39,242 bases of DNA from contig JAGQYK010000005.1 in assembly GCA_020436125.1 (NCBI GenBank), forward strand, positions 1 to 39,242, read 5' to 3'. Origin of the DNA: Cyclobacteriaceae bacterium (lineage in GTDB: Bacteria > Bacteroidota > Bacteroidia > Cytophagales > Cyclobacteriaceae). The position numbers were made by a program, and so were the translations under genes. Below the pieces are notes generated by a model. That model did no database searches. It was not told the DNA's origin and saw only the letters and a program-made list of their open reading frames with translations. This document shows, in pieces, positions 7,794 through 14,371 of the stretch (the stretch's first letter is position 1; every line of letters begins with the position of its first letter).

Positions 7794-8609
7794 ATGAAAA
7801 AACAATTTGCTATTCTCGCTCTATTTGGGGTCCTGATTTTTGGATCTTTCACCTTAGCTCAGGCTCAGGAAGGAGACTCCACTCAAACTGCGAGCGAACA
7901 GACTGAAGCTGTTACTTCAGAACAGGAAGAAGCGCCAATGATGGACGTTGCTACAGATGTAGCTTCAGATGAGGCAAGCTTTCACCAAAGAATCAAAGAA
8001 AAATTCATTGAGGGTGGTGCCAGCTTTATGTGGCCTATTCTTATCTGTTTGATCTTCGGATTAGCTGTTTCAATTGAAAGAATCATTACGCTAAACCTTG
8101 CGACAACAAATACTAAGAAACTTTTGGCTCGTATTGAGGATGCCTTGTCTAAAGGAGGAATCGAGGCTGCAAAAGATGTAACTAAAAATACCAAAGGCCC
8201 TGTTGCCTCAATCTTTACACAAGGATTGATGAGGTCATCAGAAGGTATGGAAATGGTTGAGAAATCTATCGTTTCTTATGGTGGTGTTGAAATGGGACGT
8301 TTGGAAAAAGGTTTGATCTGGATTTCATTGTTCATATCACTCGGTCCAATGCTTGGATTCTTCGGTACTGTAATTGGTATGGTGGGTGCATTTGATGCGA
8401 TCGAGGCTGCTGGTGATATTTCGCCTCAAGTTGTTGCTGGTGGTATGAAAACTGCCTTGTTGACTACTGTAGGTGGTCTTATTGTGGGTATGATCCTGCA
8501 AGTTTTTTATAACTACCTTGTTTCCAAAATCGATAGCCTGGTGAATGATATGGAAGACGCTTCCATTACCTTGGTTGATCTTTTGGTGAAGCACAAAATT
8601 GTAAAGTAA
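7794..8609 (+). CDS. exbB: ExbB/TolQ/MotA family proton channel subunit
   Basis: The inner-membrane proton-channel subunit that energises TonB-dependent outer-membrane transport or a related motor. The protein (271 residues) starts with a hydrophobic signal-like segment (5-24), then an acidic, Gln/Thr-rich stretch (26-60) that is extracytoplasmic if the segment is cleaved or inserted. Three transmembrane helices follow (about 77-97, 168-190, 215-240), with the family motif LGFFGTVIGMVGAF in the second-last and ALLTTVGGLIVGMI in the last. A cytoplasmic loop lies between the first two. Long N-terminal extensions of this type are common in Bacteroidota ExbB homologues. It is followed after one base by the small membrane gene and then two exbD genes, so all four form one operon. 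Confidence 0.9.
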   Translation: MKKQFAILALFGVLIFGSFTLAQAQEGDSTQTASEQTEAVTSEQEEAPMMDVATDVASDEASFHQRIKEKFIEGGASFMWPILICLIFGLAVSIERIITLNLATTNTKKLLARIEDALSKGGIEAAKDVTKNTKGPVASIFTQGLMRSSEGMEMVEKSIVSYGGVEMGRLEKGLIWISLFISLGPMLGFFGTVIGMVGAFDAIEAAGDISPQVVAGGMKTALLTTVGGLIVGMILQVFYNYLVSKIDSLVNDMEDASITLVDLLVKHKIVK

Positions 8610-8610
8610 T

Positions 8611-8928
8611 ATGGAAGATATAGGATTATATGTAGGCTATGGACTATTTAGTGTAGCAATAATAGCTGCTGTTATCCTTCCTTTGATTAATGCACTAAAA
8701 TCTCCTAAGGAGTTGGTAAAATCAGGGATGGGTATAGGTGCGCTATTGGTTGTCTTCCTTATTTCATTCGGCCTTGCCGGATCTGAGGTTACAGCCAAGT
8801 ATACTGCACAAGGAATTGGTGAAAGTAGCTCGAAATTAATCGGTGCTGGCTTAACAATGTTTTACATTGTATTTGCTGCCGCACTGGTTGGAATAGTGTT
8901 TTCAGAAATTAGTAAAGCCCTTAAGTAA
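8611..8928 (+). CDS. Unknown small membrane protein within the exbBD operon
   Basis: I do not recognise a named family. The 105-residue protein is strongly hydrophobic, with three predicted transmembrane helices (about 8-26, 41-58 and 80-99). The loops are short: SPKELVKSG after the first helix and a Ser/Gly-rich GIGESSSKL between the second and third. A single acidic residue, Glu60 in GSEVTAKYTAQ, lies near the end of the second helix. It begins one base after the exbB stop, and its own stop overlaps the exbD start (TAATG), so it is made in step with the channel. That placement suggests a channel accessory or assembly subunit. This is inference from context only. Confidence 0.75.
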   Translation: MEDIGLYVGYGLFSVAIIAAVILPLINALKSPKELVKSGMGIGALLVVFLISFGLAGSEVTAKYTAQGIGESSSKLIGAGLTMFYIVFAAALVGIVFSEISKALK

Positions 8929-9485
8929 TGGCAAAATCGTTACCTGAAATACCAAATGCATCAATGGCTGACATTGCATTCTTGTTGTTAACCTTCTTTT
9001 TGGTTACCACAACGATGCCCAATGACAAAGGATTGAGTATGCAACTTCCTCCACCCCCGGAAGCACAACCCCCGGAGGATATAAAAATTCAGGAGAGAAA
9101 CATGTTTAAAATTCAGGTTAACTCTTCAGATGCACTTCTTGTAGAAGGAGAGCCTATGGAGGATGTGAGTGGATTGAAAGACATGATCAAGAAGTTCATA
9201 CTTAATAACGGAGCAGACCCTACCAGTTCAGATAGTCCTGAAAAGGCTATTGTTTCGTTTAAAACGGATAGGGGAACCACTCATAAGCGTTTCGTTGAGA
9301 TTCTGGACATTATGCAGGCTGCGTACTATGATATTTACGCAGATCAGGCAGGAGTAACAAATGATGAATTCCGAAAGATTGCTTCTGATCTGAATGATCC
9401 TGAAAATAAAAGACTCTACGATAAAGGCCGTGAGGGGATACCAATGGCGATATCTATCGCTGAACCTACTAAGGTTGGAAACTGA
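8928..9485 (+). CDS. exbD: ExbD/TolR family protein (first copy)
   Basis: ExbD is the second proton-channel subunit: one transmembrane helix with an essential membrane Asp, and a periplasmic domain. Here the helix is at about 14-34 and the key acid is Asp14 in SMADIAFLLLTFFLVTT, equivalent to Asp25 of E. coli ExbD. A proline-rich patch (PPPPEAQPPED) links to the periplasmic domain. At 185 residues it is longer than E. coli ExbD (141), with an extra Asp/Ser-rich insert (DPTSSDSPEK) and a longer C-terminus. Translation is coupled to the preceding small membrane gene by a one-base overlap. The second exbD follows after 13 bp. Confidence 0.9.
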   Translation: MAKSLPEIPNASMADIAFLLLTFFLVTTTMPNDKGLSMQLPPPPEAQPPEDIKIQERNMFKIQVNSSDALLVEGEPMEDVSGLKDMIKKFILNNGADPTSSDSPEKAIVSFKTDRGTTHKRFVEILDIMQAAYYDIYADQAGVTNDEFRKIASDLNDPENKRLYDKGREGIPMAISIAEPTKVGN

Positions 9486-9498
9486 TAAAATTTGAATT

Positions 9499-9960
9499 AT
9501 GTCAAAGTTTAGAAAGAAAACGAAAGTAAAGCAGGATATACCAACATCATCAATGCCTGACGTGGTATTTATGTTGCTGTTCTTCTTTATGGTGACTACC
9601 GAATTGAGAAAGACTGCGGTTGACGTAATGCAACGTATTCCACAAGCTACCCAGCTGAGGAAGTTGCAACGAAAATCATTGGTAACCAATCTTTATATTG
9701 GAGAACCAAAGAAGTCAGAACAATTTGGTGCTGAACCAAAAATTCAGGCTGATGATACATTCATTGAGCCAGGTGATATCATTTTGTGGGTGAATCGTAA
9801 AAAGGATGAACTTCCTGAAAACGAGCGTGAGCAATTGACTATCGCCATGAAAGTGGACAGTGAAGCAAAACGCGGTATTATCGCAGACGTAGAAACAGAA
9901 TTGAGAAAGGCGAATGCCAGAAAGATACTGTACTCTACTTTGCAGAAAGCAGAAAAGTAA
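9499..9960 (+). CDS. exbD: ExbD/TolR family protein (second copy)
   Basis: A second, diverged ExbD of 153 residues. The N-terminal cytoplasmic tail is basic (KFRKKTKVK). The membrane Asp is in SSMPDVVFMLLFFFMVTTEL (Asp21), and the periplasmic domain follows. Two unequal exbD genes after one exbB are frequent in Bacteroidota, and the two products may form a mixed dimer in the channel pore. No tonB gene follows; the operon ends at the strong terminator at 9989-10024. The energised TonB protein must therefore be encoded elsewhere, or this channel serves another motor. Confidence 0.9.
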   Translation: MSKFRKKTKVKQDIPTSSMPDVVFMLLFFFMVTTELRKTAVDVMQRIPQATQLRKLQRKSLVTNLYIGEPKKSEQFGAEPKIQADDTFIEPGDIILWVNRKKDELPENEREQLTIAMKVDSEAKRGIIADVETELRKANARKILYSTLQKAEK

Positions 9961-9988
9961 AAATTGTTTTTTCACTTGAAATAAATAG

Positions 9989-10024
9989 GCCCCTTCCTGA
10001 ATATTTAGGAAGGGGCTTTTTTTT
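9989..10024 (+). terminator. Rho-independent terminator of the exbB operon
   Basis: A perfect 10-bp G+C-rich stem (GCCCCTTCCT and its complement) with an 8-nt AT loop is followed by eight T residues. It starts 28 bp after the second exbD and ends only 6 bp before the next ATG. Confidence 0.93.
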
Positions 10025-10029
10025 GATTT

Positions 10030-11355
10030 ATGAATTCTGCAACCCTTCCCCACCTCAACAATAGTAGAACTGTCACTGCGTGGTGCATGTATGATTGGGC
10101 GAATTCAGTCTATTCCCTTGTTATCACTTCTGCCATCTTTCCTATTTATTACAAGGCTGTAGCCGTGGAGGGAAATGGTGACCTGGTTCAATTTCTGGGG
10201 TTCTCAATTAATAATTCCGTTCTCTACACCTATTCGCTCTCTTTTTCCTTTTTGATGGTCGCATTGATTTTACCCTTGCTATCTGGAATGGCTGACTATG
10301 CAGGTAAGAAAAAGACTTACATGAAAATGTTTGTAAGTATTGGCAGCCTTGCCTGTATCGGGCTCTACTTTTTTCGTGATGTTGGTGATTTAGAATGGGG
10401 AATAGGTTGCTCCATTCTGGCAAGCATTGGCTATTCTGGCAGTCTTGTATTTTACGATGCCTTCCTGCCTGAAATTGTTACTATGGATCGATATGATGCA
10501 ACGAGTGCAAGGGGCTATTCCATGGGATACTACGGAAGTGTAATTCTCATGGTGATCTGCCTGTTCATTATTACTTATTTCAATTCATTTGGTTTTAACA
10601 CTGAGGGCGATGCAGTGCGATTTACATTCCTGCTGGTGGGTTTCTGGTGGATGGGCTTTTCGTTGATCACATTTCGATATGTACCTGAAAACCCATACGG
10701 ACGGAAAGCGACCGGAAATATTTGGACGAAAGGTTACGCTGAACTATTGAAAGTTTGGCAAAGCTTGAAGGCTTCACCGAATTTGAAAAGGTATTTAGCC
10801 GCTTTCTTCTTTTTTAATATGGGTGTGCAGACTGTGATGTACCTGGCTACGCTGTTTGGTACTGATGTTTTACAATTGGACAGCAGTAAACTGATCATGA
10901 CTATTTTACTTATTCAGATGGTAGCGGCTGTTGGGGCTTGGTTATCGGCCAGGTTTTCGACCCGTTATGGTAATAAGGTGGCGTTAATGGTTATGATTGG
11001 TGTCTGGATAGTGGTTTGTATAGCCGCTTATTTTATATCCACAGAATATCAATTTTATGCTTTGGCGTTTGTAGTAGGGCTAATAATGGGTGGTGTTCAG
11101 GCGCTGGCCAGGGCTACCTATACCAAGTTGATTCCAGAATCTACGATCGATCATGCCTCTTATTTTAGCTTTTTTGATGTTACTTATAATCTATCCATCG
11201 TGTTTGGCACTTTTTCTTTTGGTCTTATCAACCAATTGACTGGAAGTATGAGAAACAGTGCATTAGTTTTAGTTATATTTTTTGTAGCGGGTATGCTAAT
11301 GCTAACACTAGTGAAATCAGAGCACCTAAAAAAGGCTAATACCGCAAGTGCTTGA
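10030..11355 (+). CDS. MFS transporter, UMF1 (Atg22-like) family
   Basis: A polytopic inner-membrane protein of 441 residues with about 12 hydrophobic segments. The start region (TAWCMYDWANSVYSLVITS) carries the W-x-x-Y-D-W-A-N-S signature of the UMF1/Atg22-like branch of the major facilitator superfamily. A cytoplasmic basic loop YAGKKKTYMK after the second helix pair corresponds to the MFS A-motif region. Yeast Atg22 exports amino acids from the vacuole; the bacterial substrates are not established, so none is assigned. The ATG lies just behind the preceding terminator, so it must have its own short-leader promoter, which I could not identify. The last 20 bp overlap the 3' end of the convergent AMP nucleosidase gene. 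Confidence 0.88.
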   Translation: MNSATLPHLNNSRTVTAWCMYDWANSVYSLVITSAIFPIYYKAVAVEGNGDLVQFLGFSINNSVLYTYSLSFSFLMVALILPLLSGMADYAGKKKTYMKMFVSIGSLACIGLYFFRDVGDLEWGIGCSILASIGYSGSLVFYDAFLPEIVTMDRYDATSARGYSMGYYGSVILMVICLFIITYFNSFGFNTEGDAVRFTFLLVGFWWMGFSLITFRYVPENPYGRKATGNIWTKGYAELLKVWQSLKASPNLKRYLAAFFFFNMGVQTVMYLATLFGTDVLQLDSSKLIMTILLIQMVAAVGAWLSARFSTRYGNKVALMVMIGVWIVVCIAAYFISTEYQFYALAFVVGLIMGGVQALARATYTKLIPESTIDHASYFSFFDVTYNLSIVFGTFSFGLINQLTGSMRNSALVLVIFFVAGMLMLTLVKSEHLKKANTASA

Positions 11356-12106
11356 CTGTAATTCCTTTATTGATTAATTGTTTCAACGATTCGATTCCGA
11401 TTTTTAAGTGTTGATCGACATAGCCGTCTGTTACTTCTTTGTCACTACTTTCTGTTTTTACTCCTTCGGCAATCATTGGCTGATCAGAAACTAAAAGTAG
11501 GGCTCCAGCGGGGATCTCATTAAAGAAAGCTGTGGAGAAAATTGTAGCTGTCTCCATATCGATACCCATTACTCTTATCTTTCTGAGGTATTCTTTAAAA
11601 GGCTCATCCCACTCCCATACCCGTCTGTTAGTGGTGTAGATGGTTCCAGTCCAATAATCTTGGTTAAAGTCCCTTATAGTGGTTGATATGGCCTTCTGGA
11701 GGGCGAATGAAGGCAGTGCAGGTACTTCAGGTGGCATATAGTCGTTAGATGTACCCTCACCTCGTATTGCAGCAATGGGAAGGATAAGGTCTCCAATGTC
11801 ATTTTTCTTCTTTAGTCCACCACACTTACCTAAGAAGAGGAGTGCGTTGGGCTGGATGGCTGACAGACAATCGGTGATGGTTGCTGCATTAGGGCTACCC
11901 ATACCAAAGTTAATGATGGTTATTCCTTCAGCAGTGGCACTAAGCATGGCTTTGTCGGTTCCATTGACAGGCACATCATGCCATTGAGCAAACTTGTAAA
12001 CGTAATTATCAAAATTAGTCAGTAAGATGTCTTTTCCGAAGTCCTCAAGTGCTACACCGGTGTATCTCGGTAGCCAGTTTTCTACAATTTCCTTTTTTGT
12101 TTTCAT
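11336..12106 (-). CDS. amn: AMP nucleosidase (short Bacteroidota form)
   Basis: Cleaves AMP to adenine and ribose 5-phosphate, helping to balance the adenylate pool. The 256 residues match the compact nucleoside-phosphorylase-fold AMP nucleosidases of Bacteroidota, lacking the large N-terminal domain of E. coli Amn (484 residues). Visible features are NFGMGSPNAA for phosphate/ribose binding (about 89-98), LFLGKCGGLKK, the GEGTSNDYMPP segment, and MGIDMETATIF (about 184-194), whose Met-Glu pair contacts ribose. The DQPM segment near the end carries the purine-binding Asp. Distinguishing AMP nucleosidase from uridine or purine phosphorylase rests on overall resemblance. It is convergent with, and overlaps, the MFS gene by 20 bp. 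Confidence 0.85.
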   Translation of the reverse strand: MKTKKEIVENWLPRYTGVALEDFGKDILLTNFDNYVYKFAQWHDVPVNGTDKAMLSATAEGITIINFGMGSPNAATITDCLSAIQPNALLFLGKCGGLKKKNDIGDLILPIAAIRGEGTSNDYMPPEVPALPSFALQKAISTTIRDFNQDYWTGTIYTTNRRVWEWDEPFKEYLRKIRVMGIDMETATIFSTAFFNEIPAGALLLVSDQPMIAEGVKTESSDKEVTDGYVDQHLKIGIESLKQLINKGITVKHLRY

Positions 12107-12220
12107 TTTGACCCGTTTGAATGTTTAATGACCAGACTCAATCTTCAGTTTTCAGCATAAACAATATAACGTAAGATGAGATCAGTCAATTCATACAATA
12201 ATAATTAATAATTTGAGGCC

Positions 12221-12661
12221 GTGAATCAACTTAATCTTCCGTCAATCACGCCTAACCTTAAAAAAGAGCAAGGAAAAGTTTTTATTTTCGATATCATTCG
12301 GAAGAAATATGTTGTACTTACGCCTGAGGAATGGGTGAGGCAGCATTTTGTACAGCATTTGATTCAAAATCTTCACTACCCAAAGGCCCTTTTTAGAATT
12401 GAAAGTAGCCTGACCTATAATAGGAGGCAGAAGAGATCGGATATTCTTATTCGTGACAGAGAAGGTAAACCATGGATGCTCGTTGAATGTAAATCAGATG
12501 CTATTAAATTAACCCAAAATGCTTTCAACCAAATTGCGGTCTACAATATGACTATTGGGGCAACCTATTTGGCGGTAACTAATGGTATGGTTCACTATTG
12601 CTGGCGTGCCCCAGAGTTGGGTAAAGAAGCCGTCTTTCTCGATAAGTTTCCTGACTTCTAA
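12221..12661 (+). CDS. Stand-alone type I restriction HsdR N-terminal-like nuclease domain
   Basis: A 146-residue PD-(D/E)xK-fold protein resembling the N-terminal domain of type I restriction R subunits, found without helicase, M or S subunits. The core is visible: a Glu in FRIESSLTYN, Asp in RSDILIRDREG (about 84), then the E-x-K strand WMLVECKSDA (Glu97 and Lys99), followed by QNAFNQIAVYN, the helix with the Q-x-x-x-Y pattern of the family. Start is GTG; the in-frame stop 12 bp upstream leaves no other choice. Such solo proteins are widespread in Bacteroidota and their role is not known. Its stop codon lies inside the T-run of the minus-strand alanine dehydrogenase terminator. Confidence 0.82.
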   Translation: MNQLNLPSITPNLKKEQGKVFIFDIIRKKYVVLTPEEWVRQHFVQHLIQNLHYPKALFRIESSLTYNRRQKRSDILIRDREGKPWMLVECKSDAIKLTQNAFNQIAVYNMTIGATYLAVTNGMVHYCWRAPELGKEAVFLDKFPDF

Positions 12662-12693
12662 AAAAAGGCGATCCGATGTGCATCGAATCGCCT
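12660..12693 (-). terminator. Rho-independent terminator of alanine dehydrogenase
   Basis: Read on the minus strand, AGGCGAT pairs with ATCGCCT, extended by CGAT/ATCG with one mismatch, and is followed by seven T residues. The T-run overlaps the stop codon of the convergent nuclease-domain gene. The same hairpin may also stop plus-strand transcription, but without a T-run on that side. Confidence 0.88.
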
Positions 12694-12713
12694 CTCCGTA
12701 TTTTACAGAAAGT

Positions 12714-13826
12714 CTATTTCAAAAACTCATCTACATTGGTGTAAGGCAAGTTGAAGGCATCAGCAACCGCTTTGTATACTACTTTGCCGTTGATTACGTT
12801 CAACCCCAACTTCAAATCCTCGTTATCATTACATGCTTTTTTCCAACCTTGACCAGCTAGTTTAATTGCATATGGTAGGGTTGCATTGGTAAGCGCCAGG
12901 GTAGAGGTATAAGGAACAGCACCCGGCATGTTGGCCACACAATAGTGTACAACATCATCAATGATATAGGTAGGATCCTCATGGGTGGTAGGTTTACAAG
13001 TTTCGATACATCCACCCTGATCAACAGCAACGTCAACAAGCACTGTACCCGGACGCATTGTTTTTAACATGTCTTTTGATATCAGCTTTGGCGCTTTAGC
13101 ACCAGGTATCAGTACAGCACCCACAATCAGATCGTGTGTTTTTACCAGTTCGCGAATCACGTATTCATTGGAAGCCATGGTGCAAACATTCTTTGGCATC
13201 ACATCATCAAGATAACGAAGGCGGTTAAGGTTTACATCTGCAATGATTACATCTGCACCCATTCCTGCAGCAATTTTTGCGGCATTGGTACCAACTACAC
13301 CACCACCAAGGATTAATACCTTAGCAGGCATTACTCCGGGGACTCCTCCAAGAAGAATTCCACGTCCTTTCAAAGGTTTTTCCAGGTACTTAGCTCCTTC
13401 TTGAATTGACATCCTTCCCGCTACTTCAGACATTGGAACCAAAAGAGGTAACCCGCCATCCTTTTCTACAGTTTCATAGGCAAGACACACGGCACCCGTC
13501 TCAAGCATGGCTTTTGTGAGTGGCTCGTAGGAGGCAAAGTGAAAGTAGGTAAAAACCAATTGGTCTTTTTTGATTAGTTTATACTCTGCTTCAATAGGCT
13601 CCTTTACCTTCATGATCATTTCAGCGATGTCGAAGATTTCTTTTGCGGTGGAAAGGATTTTTGCTCCAGCGCCTGTATAATCTTCATCATTAAAACCGCT
13701 TCCTACCCCGGCAGTGGATTGAACATAAACAGTATGACCACGTTTAGTCAATTCCTGCGATCCGGCAGGGGTCAAAGCAACCCTGTTCTCATTATTTTTA
13801 ATTTCTTTTGGAACTCCTATAATCAT
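12714..13826 (-). CDS. ald: Alanine dehydrogenase
   Basis: NAD-dependent oxidative deamination of L-alanine to pyruvate and ammonia, reversible, in the cytoplasm. The 370 residues match the family length. Substrate and catalytic residues are in place: Arg15 in ENRVALTP, Lys75 in MKVKEP and His96 in YFHFAS. The Rossmann fold is marked by LILGGGVVGTNAAKIAAGMG with the acidic strand end DVIIADVN. Near the C-terminal half, LVDVAVDQGGC carries the conserved Asp. The conserved start is MIIGVPKEIKNNENRVALTP. It is transcribed alone, with a terminator right after it and 91 bp of shared upstream region with the divergent gene at 13918. Confidence 0.96.
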   Translation of the reverse strand: MIIGVPKEIKNNENRVALTPAGSQELTKRGHTVYVQSTAGVGSGFNDEDYTGAGAKILSTAKEIFDIAEMIMKVKEPIEAEYKLIKKDQLVFTYFHFASYEPLTKAMLETGAVCLAYETVEKDGGLPLLVPMSEVAGRMSIQEGAKYLEKPLKGRGILLGGVPGVMPAKVLILGGGVVGTNAAKIAAGMGADVIIADVNLNRLRYLDDVMPKNVCTMASNEYVIRELVKTHDLIVGAVLIPGAKAPKLISKDMLKTMRPGTVLVDVAVDQGGCIETCKPTTHEDPTYIIDDVVHYCVANMPGAVPYTSTLALTNATLPYAIKLAGQGWKKACNDNEDLKLGLNVINGKVVYKAVADAFNLPYTNVDEFLK

Positions 13827-13917
13827 TGTATTTCAATTTTAGCTTCTTCTTAAAACCCCGTAAATATAGCACTAGGATACAATAGCAAAGGATCAAATTA
13901 CCCATTTTTGCTCTAAT

Positions 13918-14292
13918 ATGACAGGAACTAATCTATTCGCATTTTATGGCTCCTTACGCAGGGGAATGGAGAATTATGCTATTTATCAAACTGATTTAAA
14001 GTATATTAAAACAAGGAGAATTTTAGGGTATGAACTGTTTGCCCTGGAAGAATACCCATATGTGATAAAGTCTGCCGATGCGTCCAATTCGGTAGTTGTG
14101 GAAATTTTTCAAATTGAGAATGCTCATACTGCTCAAAATATTCACAAAATGGAATTGGATGCGGGGTATATTTTTGAATGGGTGGATGTAGATGATGAAA
14201 AAGTGGGCATTTACTTGTTTGAGCAGTCAGGGGGTAATTCTAAGGTGGAAAGTGGAGATTGGGTTGAATTCTTTGGTGGGAAGAAAGAATAA
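13918..14292 (+). CDS. Gamma-glutamylcyclotransferase-like (GGCT/AIG2) protein
   Basis: A small cytoplasmic protein (124 residues) of the GGCT-like fold. Family members release 5-oxoproline from gamma-glutamyl amino acids or amines, or act on related gamma-glutamyl adducts. The phosphate/substrate loop FYGSLRRGMENY (9-20) matches the Y-G-(S/T)-L motif, and the general acid/base Glu79 sits in KMELDAGY, as in active members. The region ILGYELFALEEYPYVIKS follows the typical second strand pattern. The exact substrate cannot be assigned. Start is the ATG at 13918. It is followed by the fused E1 gene with a promoter in between, so they are probably separate transcripts. Confidence 0.82.
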   Translation: MTGTNLFAFYGSLRRGMENYAIYQTDLKYIKTRRILGYELFALEEYPYVIKSADASNSVVVEIFQIENAHTAQNIHKMELDAGYIFEWVDVDDEKVGIYLFEQSGGNSKVESGDWVEFFGGKKE

Positions 14293-14320
14293 AAGTAGAT
14301 TATTCGGTGTCAAATTGTGT

Positions 14321-14352
14321 TTTGACCCCCTCCCTGTTTTTGATTATTTTTG
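14321..14352 (+). promoter_or_regulatory. Bacteroidota-type promoter of the fused E1 gene
   Basis: TTTG at 14321-14324, a 20-bp spacer and TATTTTTG at 14345-14352 fit the TTTG / TAnnTTTG consensus. The predicted start near 14358 leaves a leader of about 14 nt before the TTG start codon. Confidence 0.65.
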
Positions 14353-14371
14353 AGTTCAAAGCCATTAAAAA

